In this document: positions 57,201-64,000 of the stretch, in pieces
How the letters are laid out: every line of letters starts with the position of its first letter
Numbering within the stretch: the stretch's first letter is position 1
From: Planctomycetota bacterium
Lineage (GTDB): Bacteria; Planctomycetota; Planctomycetia; Pirellulales; Pirellulaceae
DNA: 64,000 bases
Assembly: GCA_014381825.1 (NCBI GenBank)
Contig: JACNKX010000083.1
Location: 1-64,000, forward strand
Direction of reading: 5' to 3'
The notes under the pieces: generated by a model
Database searches by the model: none
The model's input: the letters and a program-made list of their open reading frames with translations, nothing else
Told to the model about the DNA's origin: nothing
Position numbers and translations under genes: made by a program

Positions 57201-58162
57201 AGACTGACGCGGCTGGCAACTTCTACTACGCAAAATCGGCACGTCATGCGCTCACCGCGCTCGTGCCACATCACGGAACACTACTTCGAGTCAGCCCCGA
57301 TGGCTCGCGAACCGATATCGTTGCCAATGGCTTCCGCGCTGCAAACGGCGTTTGCCTCAATCCGGATGGGACCTTCATCGTGACCGATCAGGAAGGCCAC
57401 TGGAATCCGAAGAACCGCATCAATTGGGTACGCGAGGGCGGTTTCTATGGCAACATGTTTGGCTACCACGACGTGGAAGATTCATCGGACGAAGCGATGG
57501 AGCAACCGCTCTGCTGGATCACCAACGCGTTTGATCGCTCTCCTTCCGAGTTGCTTTGGGTTGAAGATTCGGCCTGGGGTCCGCTGAGTGGATCGCTGCT
57601 AAACCTCTCTTACGGATACGGCAAAGTTTACGTCGTTCCGCATGAAGAATTGAGTGGGCAGATGCAGGGCGGCATGTGCGAGTTGCCTTTACCTCAATTT
57701 CCGACCGGTATTATGCGAGGCAGATTCAACCCGACGGATCGACAACTCTATGCCTGCGGTATGTTCGCTTGGGGCAGCAACCAGCAGCAAGAAGGAGGCT
57801 TTTATCGCATTCGCTACACCGGTAAGCCTGTTCATATGCCAGTCGGATTACGGGCCAAACGCGATGGTATCGAGCTGACATTCTCCGGACAGCTGGATAC
57901 CGCGACGACAATTGAGACGAGTAATTACGCGGTTAAAGTTTGGAGCCTGAAACGGAGTGCGGAATATGGCTCGAAGCATTTCAACGAGCATAGCCTGGCA
58001 GTGAGTAAGGTGACTCCAGCCGCAGACGGTAGGAGTGTTCTCTTGACGATTCCTGATATCGCGCCGACTTGGTGCATGGAGATCAGATACGCGCTGAAGG
58101 GAAGCCAAGGCCAGCCAGTCGTGGGCGTCATCCACAACACGATCCATCGAGTCGGTGACTGA
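54236..58162 (+). CDS. Exported di-haem cytochrome fused to LamG and beta-propeller domains
   Basis: 1308 residues with a signal peptide. Two CxxCH haem sites are visible: CSKCH near 66 (planctomycete-type haem-binding module, with LGPDLT) and CINCH near 244 (class I cytochrome, with PGSLPTSLRFA and MVPQ). A region of about 330-560 resembles a planctomycete domain of unknown function, then a LamG/concanavalin-like domain (about 567-720, FDGATRVDIAKASDLDMRDR) and a C-terminal beta-propeller of dehydrogenase type (about 880-1200, GLQTDAAGNFYYAKSA). The combination suggests a periplasmic or surface redox enzyme acting on polysaccharides. Single gene. Confidence 0.85.
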   Translation: MMSVCSRCSLVFIGLLTSALTVPSAAFSQTLEAQLLAEPASGLVEAARASGDADRGAIVFYQPFMACSKCHVHGDAKASLGPDLTIRHPDATDNYLVEALLHPSRVIKKNFESVTVVTDKGLTVVGLVAEETPDMLVLRDATQPERRITLKRDEIDEVLNNAQSIMPSGQVNQLASRQQFLDLMRYVFEISEHGLPRAKQLQPPPAAYASRPLPEYENEIDHAGMISSLGDDNFNRGEAIYNRLCINCHGTHDKPGSLPTSLRFAAGKFKNGSDPYTMYQTLTRGFGMMVPQAWMVPQQKYDVVHYIREAYLKSHNASQYFEPTSQYLTGLPKGESLGPEPSTILPWEQMDYGHNLIATYEVGTDRTNFAYKGNAIRLDPGPGGVSQGRNWMVFDYDTLRMAAAWSGEGFIDWNGINFNGRHGVHPRAVGQVHVANPTGPGWANPSDGTFSDVRLRGRDDRVYGPLPREWAHYKGMYYHGQQVIVSYTVGNAQVFEMPGLVTVEDNPVFTRRFNIGPRKTDLTLRVATSTETESIIKRYVEAANVVSFGAANTSSENTAKAPSGLAFDGATRVDIAKASDLDMRDRDFTITARIKTTKGGTIFAKTATSAAWVPNGKTLFVRDGRLSFDIGWVGVVQSQTRVSDGRWHDVAVTYSQETGVVTLLVDGKSSGRKELKPKATVKDHVARIGYTSGNFPGPLSFFDGAIEEVRFYDQLLHRDDLTADLPPTAALGVWSMRNVEGDRVEDRSGNQHIGNVIVGTRGGRGSDDGLLFAGISGMAQNLTWARGEQSDLLLTIPAGDVPFRFTLWTTRTHNENVSDLVSRIALPNAAANLSEYTKGGPARWPAKLKTQAVIGNSDGPFAVDVITPPIDNPWFCRTRLTGFDFFADGDRAAVSSWDGSVWLVSGLAGLPDADGAGASAAELTWQRIASGLFQPLGVKIVDGLIHVSCRDQICILHDLNGDEEIDYYENLNNDHQVTDHFHEFAMGLQTDAAGNFYYAKSARHALTALVPHHGTLLRVSPDGSRTDIVANGFRAANGVCLNPDGTFIVTDQEGHWNPKNRINWVREGGFYGNMFGYHDVEDSSDEAMEQPLCWITNAFDRSPSELLWVEDSAWGPLSGSLLNLSYGYGKVYVVPHEELSGQMQGGMCELPLPQFPTGIMRGRFNPTDRQLYACGMFAWGSNQQQEGGFYRIRYTGKPVHMPVGLRAKRDGIELTFSGQLDTATTIETSNYAVKVWSLKRSAEYGSKHFNEHSLAVSKVTPAADGRSVLLTIPDIAPTWCMEIRYALKGSQGQPVVGVIHNTIHRVGD

Positions 58163-58587
58163 ATGTCAGTGTGAGGTCATCGCTGGCAAACTAGCAGATT
58201 CGAAACAAAAGAGCCCCCGCTGGTGTCAGGTTCCTGCGGGGGCTCGTTATCTCCGGCAGCAGTGGGGCAGCGACTGCTGGCGGAGTTCATACGCGTCACA
58301 TCGATGGGGCAGTATCGATGAACGAGTTCGATTCGATTGACCAATTCACGGAAGCGAATCTAAAAAACAATACGACCTGATTTCAGGACCCGCGGGCGAG
58401 CAACGAAGTCTTCTGGAAAAACTACTCGTGCGAAATCGCTTCGACCCACCTAACCGGCAAAGGTGGCGAGAGAGCTTACGGTTTCTCCGCTCAGTTGCTG
58501 GCCTTTGCCTATTAATCGCGTACGTTTGAATAGCAAACGACTTTCCGGTTTGCTCGGCAATAACACGCTTTAGCAGGAAGTAATCCG
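58163..58587. other. Intergenic region with strong hairpin 58211-58245
   Basis: About 420 bases with no supported gene. It contains a perfect 10-bp stem GAGCCCCCGC / GCGGGGGCTC (58211-58220 and 58236-58245), loop of 15. On the minus strand it is followed by TTTTGTTT, on the plus strand by only GTTAT, so it would terminate minus-strand transcripts better, although it follows the large plus-strand gene. The rest is featureless. Confidence 0.6.
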
Positions 58588-59451
58588 ATGTCACTCACGT
58601 TTCTGACCATTGATGAAGTCGTCTCGATGCTCCGCTTGTCGAAAGATACGGTCTACCGCCTCGCCAAGAGTGGTGAGTTACCGGGAAAGAAAGTAGGGCG
58701 GTCTTGGCGCTTCACTGCAGAAGAGATCGAGTCCTACGTGGCCCAAGAATTCAGCGACGCTGAACGTACCAAACATGTCCGTGCTGAATATGCCGCGCGA
58801 GAGGAGTCACTCGAAAAGGCCATCCGTGACAGAAACGACGAACTGGTAACAATCAATCGCCAACTCAAGGCAGAAGCCGCTGAACGGCAACAGGCCGAAG
58901 CGCATCTCCAAGCCGTCTTCGAAAGCGTTGGCGACGGCTTGATCGTCGTTGATGCAGACTATCGCATCGTTCTGTTCAACAAAGCCGCTGAGAAGATCTG
59001 CGGCACTGGCAAGACCGGAGCGGAACCGGAGGCTTGGCCCGCCACCTATGGAATCTACTTGCCCGATGGTGAGACTCCGTGTCCAGCTGTCGAATTGCCT
59101 TTGGTACGCGCCGTCCAAGGAGAACACGTCGATCACGCCGAGTTCGTCATTCGTAATGCCTTTCTGCCCGAACCGGTTTGGGTCGCATGTCGCGCGACAC
59201 CAGTTCTTGATGAGAAGGGTACTCTCAAAGGCGGTGTCGTAGTTTTCCACGACATCACCGCTCGAAAGCGAGCCGAAGAGGAATTCCGTCTTAGCGAACA
59301 AAGGCTGCAGAATCTGCTAGATTGTTTGCCTCAGATGACAAACATTTCGGCGTCGGAAACGCCACAGGTCTCCCCGATCTGCGGAGTGGCTGTTTCCGAA
59401 TGCCTCGAAGATCTCGACAGCTTGAAGGAAGCAATATGCCCTGTTTTGTGA
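58588..59451 (+). CDS. Excisionase-type HTH plus PAS protein
   Basis: 287 residues; AGGA nine bases upstream. Residues about 1-52 form an excisionase/MerR-like DNA-binding module (FLTIDEVVSMLRLSKDTVYRL, WRFTAEEIESYV). A helical linker follows, then a PAS domain (about 106-230: LQAVFESVGDGLIVVDADYRI, then VFHDITARKRAEEEF). The chain then starts what looks like a second PAS (LSEQRLQNLLDCLPQM) but ends with an unrelated tail, so a C-terminal output domain such as a kinase may have been lost, or the tail is real. Its stop overlaps the threonine synthase start by 16 bases. It may regulate genes in response to a small ligand. Confidence 0.75.
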   Translation: MSLTFLTIDEVVSMLRLSKDTVYRLAKSGELPGKKVGRSWRFTAEEIESYVAQEFSDAERTKHVRAEYAAREESLEKAIRDRNDELVTINRQLKAEAAERQQAEAHLQAVFESVGDGLIVVDADYRIVLFNKAAEKICGTGKTGAEPEAWPATYGIYLPDGETPCPAVELPLVRAVQGEHVDHAEFVIRNAFLPEPVWVACRATPVLDEKGTLKGGVVVFHDITARKRAEEEFRLSEQRLQNLLDCLPQMTNISASETPQVSPICGVAVSECLEDLDSLKEAICPVL

Positions 59452-60662
59452 CACACCTAGAAGGTGCAATCGACGGCTCGACGCTCGCAGCCGGACAGCT
59501 ACAAACGATGCACAAAGATCGTCCTCTGTGGGTGCGATACGACCTCGATGCAGTTGCCAAGTCGCTCAGTAAAGAGAAACTTCGCAGTCGCTCCCCATCG
59601 CTATGGCGGTATCGCGAGTTGCTTCCGGTGACCGACGAACAGGAGATTATCTCGTTGGGCGAAGGCATGAGTCCGCTTTTGCCATGCCCTCGTTTGGGCA
59701 AGCATCTCGGCTTGAGCGACTTGTGGATCAAAGACGAATCACAACTTCCAACCGGCAGTTTCAAAAGCCGCGGGATGACACTCGCGATTACGATGGCCCA
59801 CGGTTTTGGGGTCAAGCGAGTCGCGTTGCCATCGGCTGGCAATGCAGGTGGAGCCGCTGCGGCGTACAGCGCGAGAGCTGGCATGGAAGCCTTTGTCTTT
59901 ATGCCCGCCGACACACCGTCGATCAATCAATACGAGTGCGTGACTGGCGGAGCGAAGACTTTTATCGCAAATGGCTTGATCAACGATTGCGGTCGCATTG
60001 TGCGCGAAGGCAAAGAACGAATGGGCTGGTTCGATCTCTCCACGCTCAAAGAGCCCTATCGCATCGAAGGCAAGAAGACGATGGGACTCGAACTTGCCGA
60101 ACAATTTAACTGGGAGTTACCCGATGTGATTCTCTACCCGACCGGCGGGGGGACGGGGCTGATCGGGATGTGGAAGGCGTTCGCCGAGCTGGCGGAAATG
60201 GGATGGCTTCCAAACGATAAACGCCCGCGAATGGTCTCGGTCCAATCCGAAGGCTGCTGTCCGATCGTCACGGCTTTTGAAAAGGGCGATCGTTTCGCCG
60301 AACTGCACCAGAATGCAGCGACCATTGCCAGCGGCATTCGGGTGCCTGCAGCAGTTGGGGACTTTATGATTCTCGACGCCGTTCGAGAGAGTGGCGGCGC
60401 TGCTGTGGCCGTCGAAGAGTCTCGGATCTGCGATTGGATGCGAACCGCGATGTCAAGCGAAGGAATCGCCGTCTGTCCGGAAGCCGCAGCCTGTGTCGGC
60501 GCAGTCGAGAAGCTGACGAGCACTGGCTGGATACGACCCAACGAGCGCGTCGTCATCTTTAACACCGGTGCCGCACAAAAGTACGTCGAAGCCATTACCT
60601 CGCAGCCGACATCGATTGATCTTCAGCAGCCGATCAATTGGGATGCAATTGCGGCTGCCTAG
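59436..60662 (+). CDS. thrC: Threonine synthase-like PLP enzyme
   Basis: 408 residues from the ATG at 59436 (AAGGAAG upstream); an open frame to 59322 is in the neighbour's sequence. PLP fold-type II with the lysine in GSFKSRG near residue 110, SAGNAGGAAAAYS phosphate/substrate region, and PTGGGTGLIGMWKAF cofactor loop. It converts O-phosphohomoserine to threonine, though threonine dehydratase-like relatives share the fold. The N-terminus is short relative to E. coli ThrC and of the plant/actinobacterial class. It overlaps the HTH-PAS gene. Confidence 0.88.
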   Translation: MPCFVTHLEGAIDGSTLAAGQLQTMHKDRPLWVRYDLDAVAKSLSKEKLRSRSPSLWRYRELLPVTDEQEIISLGEGMSPLLPCPRLGKHLGLSDLWIKDESQLPTGSFKSRGMTLAITMAHGFGVKRVALPSAGNAGGAAAAYSARAGMEAFVFMPADTPSINQYECVTGGAKTFIANGLINDCGRIVREGKERMGWFDLSTLKEPYRIEGKKTMGLELAEQFNWELPDVILYPTGGGTGLIGMWKAFAELAEMGWLPNDKRPRMVSVQSEGCCPIVTAFEKGDRFAELHQNAATIASGIRVPAAVGDFMILDAVRESGGAAVAVEESRICDWMRTAMSSEGIAVCPEAAACVGAVEKLTSTGWIRPNERVVIFNTGAAQKYVEAITSQPTSIDLQQPINWDAIAAA

Positions 60663-60733
60663 AGCCTGGCCTCGTTTTTTGGATCAGCTCTCCCCGATTG
60701 GCCGCGCGAGCGACTCGCGTTATCTTCGGGCAT

Positions 60734-63502
60734 ATGCCCATTCGAAGAATCTTTCTCGGACTTGATCAGCCGGCGTTATTTAGTGCGGCAGGGTACTTGC
60801 TCGATAAGTATCGCCGGGGAATCGCCGCGAATTTGCGTGGCGTCATCGTTGTCGTGCCTGGCCGACGAGCCGGTCGACGGCTGCTTGAAATCTTGGTCGA
60901 GAAGGGCGAAGCCGAAGGACTGTTGCTCACGCCGCCACTGATTGAAACCGTTGGAACACTCCCGGAACAGCTATACGCGCCGCAGAGGCCGTTCGCGAAC
61001 GATCTGACGCAAGACCTGGCCTGGACTCGCGCGTTGCAGTTAACGCCGAATGAAGCGTTGCTGGCAGTCATCCCGAATCCTCCAATGGACGAAGAAGACG
61101 ACCGTTGGTTCGAGTTAGGCAGAACGTTTCGGCGACAGCATGTCGAACTCGCCGCGGATGGGCTCGAGTTTCGCGACGTCGCAGTAAATGGAACGGCGCT
61201 CGATGGCTTCCAGGAACAAGGCCGCTGGCTGACGATGGCCGAGGTCCAAGATCGCTTTCATCGTTTGCTCGACGAACTCGGCTTGTGGGACAAACAAACG
61301 GCGAGACTTGTCGCGATTGAAAGGAAGGAATGTAAGGCCGCACACGATCTGATAGTAATCGGCACGGTCGACATCAATGTCGCGACTCGAAAGATGCTCG
61401 ATCAGGTCACGGAACGCGTGACGGCATTGGTCTTCGCGCCAGAAGAGTGGGCCGAACGCTTCGACGAACACGGCTGCCTCATTTCAACGGTGTGGCAAGA
61501 TACTCGGATTCATCTTGCCACCGCGAAAGTCGACGTGGTCAGTAGCCCAAACGATCAAGCTTTGGCAGTCCTGCGTCAACTCGCACGATACGACGCCAAA
61601 TATGACGCCGATGAGATTACGATCGGAGTGCCCGACGAGCGTTTGGTACCGGACATTGACCGCGTACTCAAGACTCGCGGATTAACCACCCGCTGGGGCC
61701 CCGGGCGTTCGCTATTGGAGAGCGGTCCATGTACCCTCCTTGCGAGTCTAGCTGACTACATCGGGAGTGAACACTTTCGTGGATTTGCGGCGTTTGTGCG
61801 TCATCCCGATGTAGAAGCGTGGCTCGTGCAGCAAAGAGTCCCGAACGGTTGGCTCAGCGAGTTGGATCGGTATCACGCCGATCATCTTCCGCATCGATTG
61901 CGAGAACGCTGGCTCGGTCCGAAGAAGAAATCAACGAAACTTCAGGCCGCATTCTCCGCAGTGCGGAAACTCGTCGCACTCGTAGGCAAAAATGAGTTGC
62001 CGATCCGTGATTGCGCTGCGCCACTGTTGCAAGTCATGGCTGAAATCTATGGCTCGCGACAGCTGCATAGGCACGATGCCAAGGACCGCTCGACGTTGGC
62101 CGCGTGCGAAGGCATTCGCGACGCGCTAGAAACCTACTCGCACATTCCAGAATCATTACAGCCGCGTCTTTCCGCCACTCGCGCAATTCGTTGGACGTTG
62201 GATCAACTGAGCGGACAACCGAGCCCGGCTCCAGCCGCCGACGCCGCAATCGAGATGCTCGGTTGGTTGGAGTTGCCCTTGGACGATGCGCCTGCGTTGA
62301 TCGTCACCAGTTTGAACGAAGCGTTTATTCCCGAGTCGCTCAACTCGGACCTCTTCTTACCAAACCAACTTCGCAGCCAACTCGGGCTGCTGGACAATCG
62401 GCGTCGTTACGCACGAGACGCCTATGCGTTGACTGTGATGCTTGCGTCACGAGAGGACGTTCGCGTTGTTGTTGGACGTCGTAATCACGATAGCGATCCG
62501 CTCGTGCCCAGTCGCTTGTTGTTCGCCACGGAAACAGCGGATATCGCTCAACGTGCCCTTCACTTTTTCGGACCAGTTTCCGACGAGCCGTCGGCGAATT
62601 GGAATGCGTCCGCCGATTCGGCGATCGAGGGGCTTCAAGTTCCTCGTCCGAACCCGTTAGCCTCGCCAATTGACCACATGTCCGTGACGAGCTTTCGAGA
62701 CTATATCGCTTGTCCGTATCGCTATTACTTGCGGCATATACTCAGGCTTCGCACGGCCAATGATCATGCTGACGAACTGGATGGCGGAGCGTTTGGATCG
62801 CTCGCACACGAGGTGTTACGTCAATTCGGCGAAAGCCCAGAGCGAGACTCGACGGACGTCGAGCAGATTCGCCGCACGCTTCACGACGCATTGAACCGAC
62901 GTGTTGCGACGAGCTTCGGCCGCGACGCGATGGCGGTTGTGCATGTCCAGGTGGAACAACTTCGCATCCGGCTGAACGCTTTTGCCGAGAAACAAGCTGA
63001 ATGGGCTGCGGCTGGATGGCGAATCGAACACACGGAAGTTCCAACCGACCAGCATCAATGCGCCGAACTTCTCGTCGACGGCGAGCCGATGCAGTTAACC
63101 GGGCGTATCGATCGCATTGATGTAAACGCAACGACCGGGGATCGCGTTGTATTCGACTACAAGACTTCTGACACTAGCAAGCGTCCTGAGGATGCACACC
63201 AACGGCGTGGCGAATGGGTGGACCTTCAGCTACCTTTGTATCGGCACCTGGTTCGCTCCCTCGGTATCGACGGTCCGATCGCACTTGGCTACATCACGCT
63301 CGCGAAAGATACCAGCCATATCGCCTTTCTGTTGGCGAAGTGGACCGAAGAAGATCTCGAGCAGGCCGATCGATTGGCTAAAGAGATCGTCGCGAGCGTG
63401 CGAAACGAGCGATTCTGGCCGCCGACCGATCCTCCTCCGGACTTCTCGGAAGAGTTTGCTGCGATCTGTCAGGATGGCGTCTTGGCGAGTGGAGGACGGT
63501 AG
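60734..63502 (+). CDS. AddB-like PD-(D/E)XK nuclease/inactive helicase
   Basis: About 922 residues from the ATG at 60734. The N-terminal part resembles the inactive helicase half of AddB-type proteins (VVVPGRRAGRRLLE, then a UvrD-fold region with VGVPDERLVPDIDRVL). The C-terminal about 650-900 is a RecB-type PD-(D/E)XK nuclease: TSFRDYIACPYRYYLRHIL, then GRIDRIDV, VFDYKTSD and DLQLPLYRHL. One Cys of an iron-sulfur site is visible in ACPYRY, but I have not verified the others. An addA partner is not in the window; the 3' neighbour is a convergent PQQ-type gene three bases away. Confidence 0.85.
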   Translation: MPIRRIFLGLDQPALFSAAGYLLDKYRRGIAANLRGVIVVVPGRRAGRRLLEILVEKGEAEGLLLTPPLIETVGTLPEQLYAPQRPFANDLTQDLAWTRALQLTPNEALLAVIPNPPMDEEDDRWFELGRTFRRQHVELAADGLEFRDVAVNGTALDGFQEQGRWLTMAEVQDRFHRLLDELGLWDKQTARLVAIERKECKAAHDLIVIGTVDINVATRKMLDQVTERVTALVFAPEEWAERFDEHGCLISTVWQDTRIHLATAKVDVVSSPNDQALAVLRQLARYDAKYDADEITIGVPDERLVPDIDRVLKTRGLTTRWGPGRSLLESGPCTLLASLADYIGSEHFRGFAAFVRHPDVEAWLVQQRVPNGWLSELDRYHADHLPHRLRERWLGPKKKSTKLQAAFSAVRKLVALVGKNELPIRDCAAPLLQVMAEIYGSRQLHRHDAKDRSTLAACEGIRDALETYSHIPESLQPRLSATRAIRWTLDQLSGQPSPAPAADAAIEMLGWLELPLDDAPALIVTSLNEAFIPESLNSDLFLPNQLRSQLGLLDNRRRYARDAYALTVMLASREDVRVVVGRRNHDSDPLVPSRLLFATETADIAQRALHFFGPVSDEPSANWNASADSAIEGLQVPRPNPLASPIDHMSVTSFRDYIACPYRYYLRHILRLRTANDHADELDGGAFGSLAHEVLRQFGESPERDSTDVEQIRRTLHDALNRRVATSFGRDAMAVVHVQVEQLRIRLNAFAEKQAEWAAAGWRIEHTEVPTDQHQCAELLVDGEPMQLTGRIDRIDVNATTGDRVVFDYKTSDTSKRPEDAHQRRGEWVDLQLPLYRHLVRSLGIDGPIALGYITLAKDTSHIAFLLAKWTEEDLEQADRLAKEIVASVRNERFWPPTDPPPDFSEEFAAICQDGVLASGGR

Positions 63503-63505
63503 TGT

Positions 63506-64000
63506 TTATTCTGCCGCAAGACTCACGCAGACTAACTCTTTGTCGTTGCGAGCGTAAACGGACTTGTTGGCAAATGCTGGGTGGCTCCACACGACGTCGC
63601 GTCCGAAGCACTCGTTGGTCGGGTCGACGACGTGAAAGCGGCTGATCTCGTGGTATCCGTCTTTCGACAGATTCGCGAGGATCAAGTCGCCTGTTTCGCT
63701 GAACAGGAAGAAGCGATCTTGATGCCGAACGATGAACGCCGTGCCGTGCGAAGCTCTTCGAGTTCCGCCACTTGTCGGCTTGAACGTCTCCCAGAGTCGC
63801 TCGGCCGTATCCAAGCGAACAGCCATTAGCGAACCGACCTGACAGTCGTTGCCATAGATCACGCCATCAACGATATGCGGTGTACTGTTGCAGCAATAAA
63901 CCGAATCCTTAGATTTTCCTCGCCATTCGATCTCAGCCGCCGGTTTGCCATCATCGAGCTTTACCAGCGCCCCAATGCTTCCGATTGCGCTTGCATATAA
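63506..64000 (-). CDS. PQQ-type beta-propeller protein, 3' part only
   Basis: The reading frame is open from the window end at 64000 to a stop at 63506 (about 164 residues), so the 5' end is missing. The sequence has propeller repeats of PQQ/BamB type (SAIGSIGALVKLDDGKPAAE, IEWRGKSKDSVYCCNSTP, then GTAFIVRHQDRFFLF, ETGDLILANLS). In planctomycetes such outer-membrane or periplasmic PQQ-binding-like proteins are numerous. No specific ligand can be given. Convergent with the AddB-like gene. Confidence 0.75.
   Translation of the reverse strand, partial: LYASAIGSIGALVKLDDGKPAAEIEWRGKSKDSVYCCNSTPHIVDGVIYGNDCQVGSLMAVRLDTAERLWETFKPTSGGTRRASHGTAFIVRHQDRFFLFSETGDLILANLSKDGYHEISRFHVVDPTNECFGRDVVWSHPAFANKSVYARNDKELVCVSLAAE

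Noticed and set aside
1-64000. CRISPR arrays, tRNA/rRNA genes, complete insertion sequences or prophage
   Set aside because: No repeat-spacer pattern, cloverleaf, rRNA sequence, transposase or integrase was visible on reading both strands.

Overview
The window reads as a chromosomal segment from a planctomycete, most likely of the Pirellulales/Rhodopirellula type. The evidence is a giant secreted protein with the planctomycete N-terminal motif (ESRVMLAAD), an NPYQAP-type membrane protein, planctomycete-style large c-type cytochromes fused to beta-propeller and LamG modules, J-like proteins starting with a FNPYHRWLGIPP motif, many FHA/kinase/GAF-phosphatase proteins, Tat-exported enzymes and a pseudo-HtrA protein. 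Coding density is high, genes are on both strands in short operons, and there are no rRNA, tRNA, CRISPR or complete insertion elements that I can see.

Layout. 55-5625 (-): giant exported protein carrying thioredoxin-like and cyclophilin modules followed by cadherin/SdrD/cohesin-like repeats. 6130-9473: Nramp-like transporter lacking the usual metal ligands, facing a DEAD-box RNA helicase. 9879-13502 (-): a membrane-anchored hexaheme cytochrome followed by an outer-membrane barrel protein, a possible porin-cytochrome electron conduit. 13811-19098 (-): mutS, an FHA-GAF-PP2C phosphatase and an SDR, the last two overlapping by ATGA. 19556-23624 (-): three exported hydrolase-type genes (PqaA-like, a 5'-truncated ceramidase-like gene, esterase-CBM9). 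23786-25399: an orphan PycTM-like membrane protein and an unknown gene with a 15-bp tandem repeat. 25522-31527 (+): small-molecule catabolism (TIM-barrel isomerase, cupin-like, VOC, SDR) next to a tripartite tricarboxylate transporter whose binding protein and small membrane subunit are fused; a 30-residue membrane peptide is encoded on the opposite strand between them.

31575-42309 holds the most system-like accessory locus: a Ser/Thr kinase with TPRs, a divergent block of Hsp70-like protein, FHA/TM/pseudo-protease and a secreted protein of unknown function, and a J-like membrane protein that joins, across a +1 frameshift, to two FGE-like domains lacking the catalytic cysteines. This looks like an envelope-associated phospho-signalling/chaperone module, and is my best candidate for an undescribed system. 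The same region has a remnant of a metallo-beta-lactamase RNase.

42339-64000 is more housekeeping: TPR protein, DUF11-repeat exported protein with a strong terminator, NPYQAP membrane protein, CopA-type copper ATPase, recA with a readable promoter, a second HtrA-like protein lacking its catalytic His, alaS, a 1308-residue cytochrome/LamG/propeller protein, an HTH-PAS protein overlapping threonine synthase, an AddB-like nuclease, and a PQQ-propeller protein cut by the window end.
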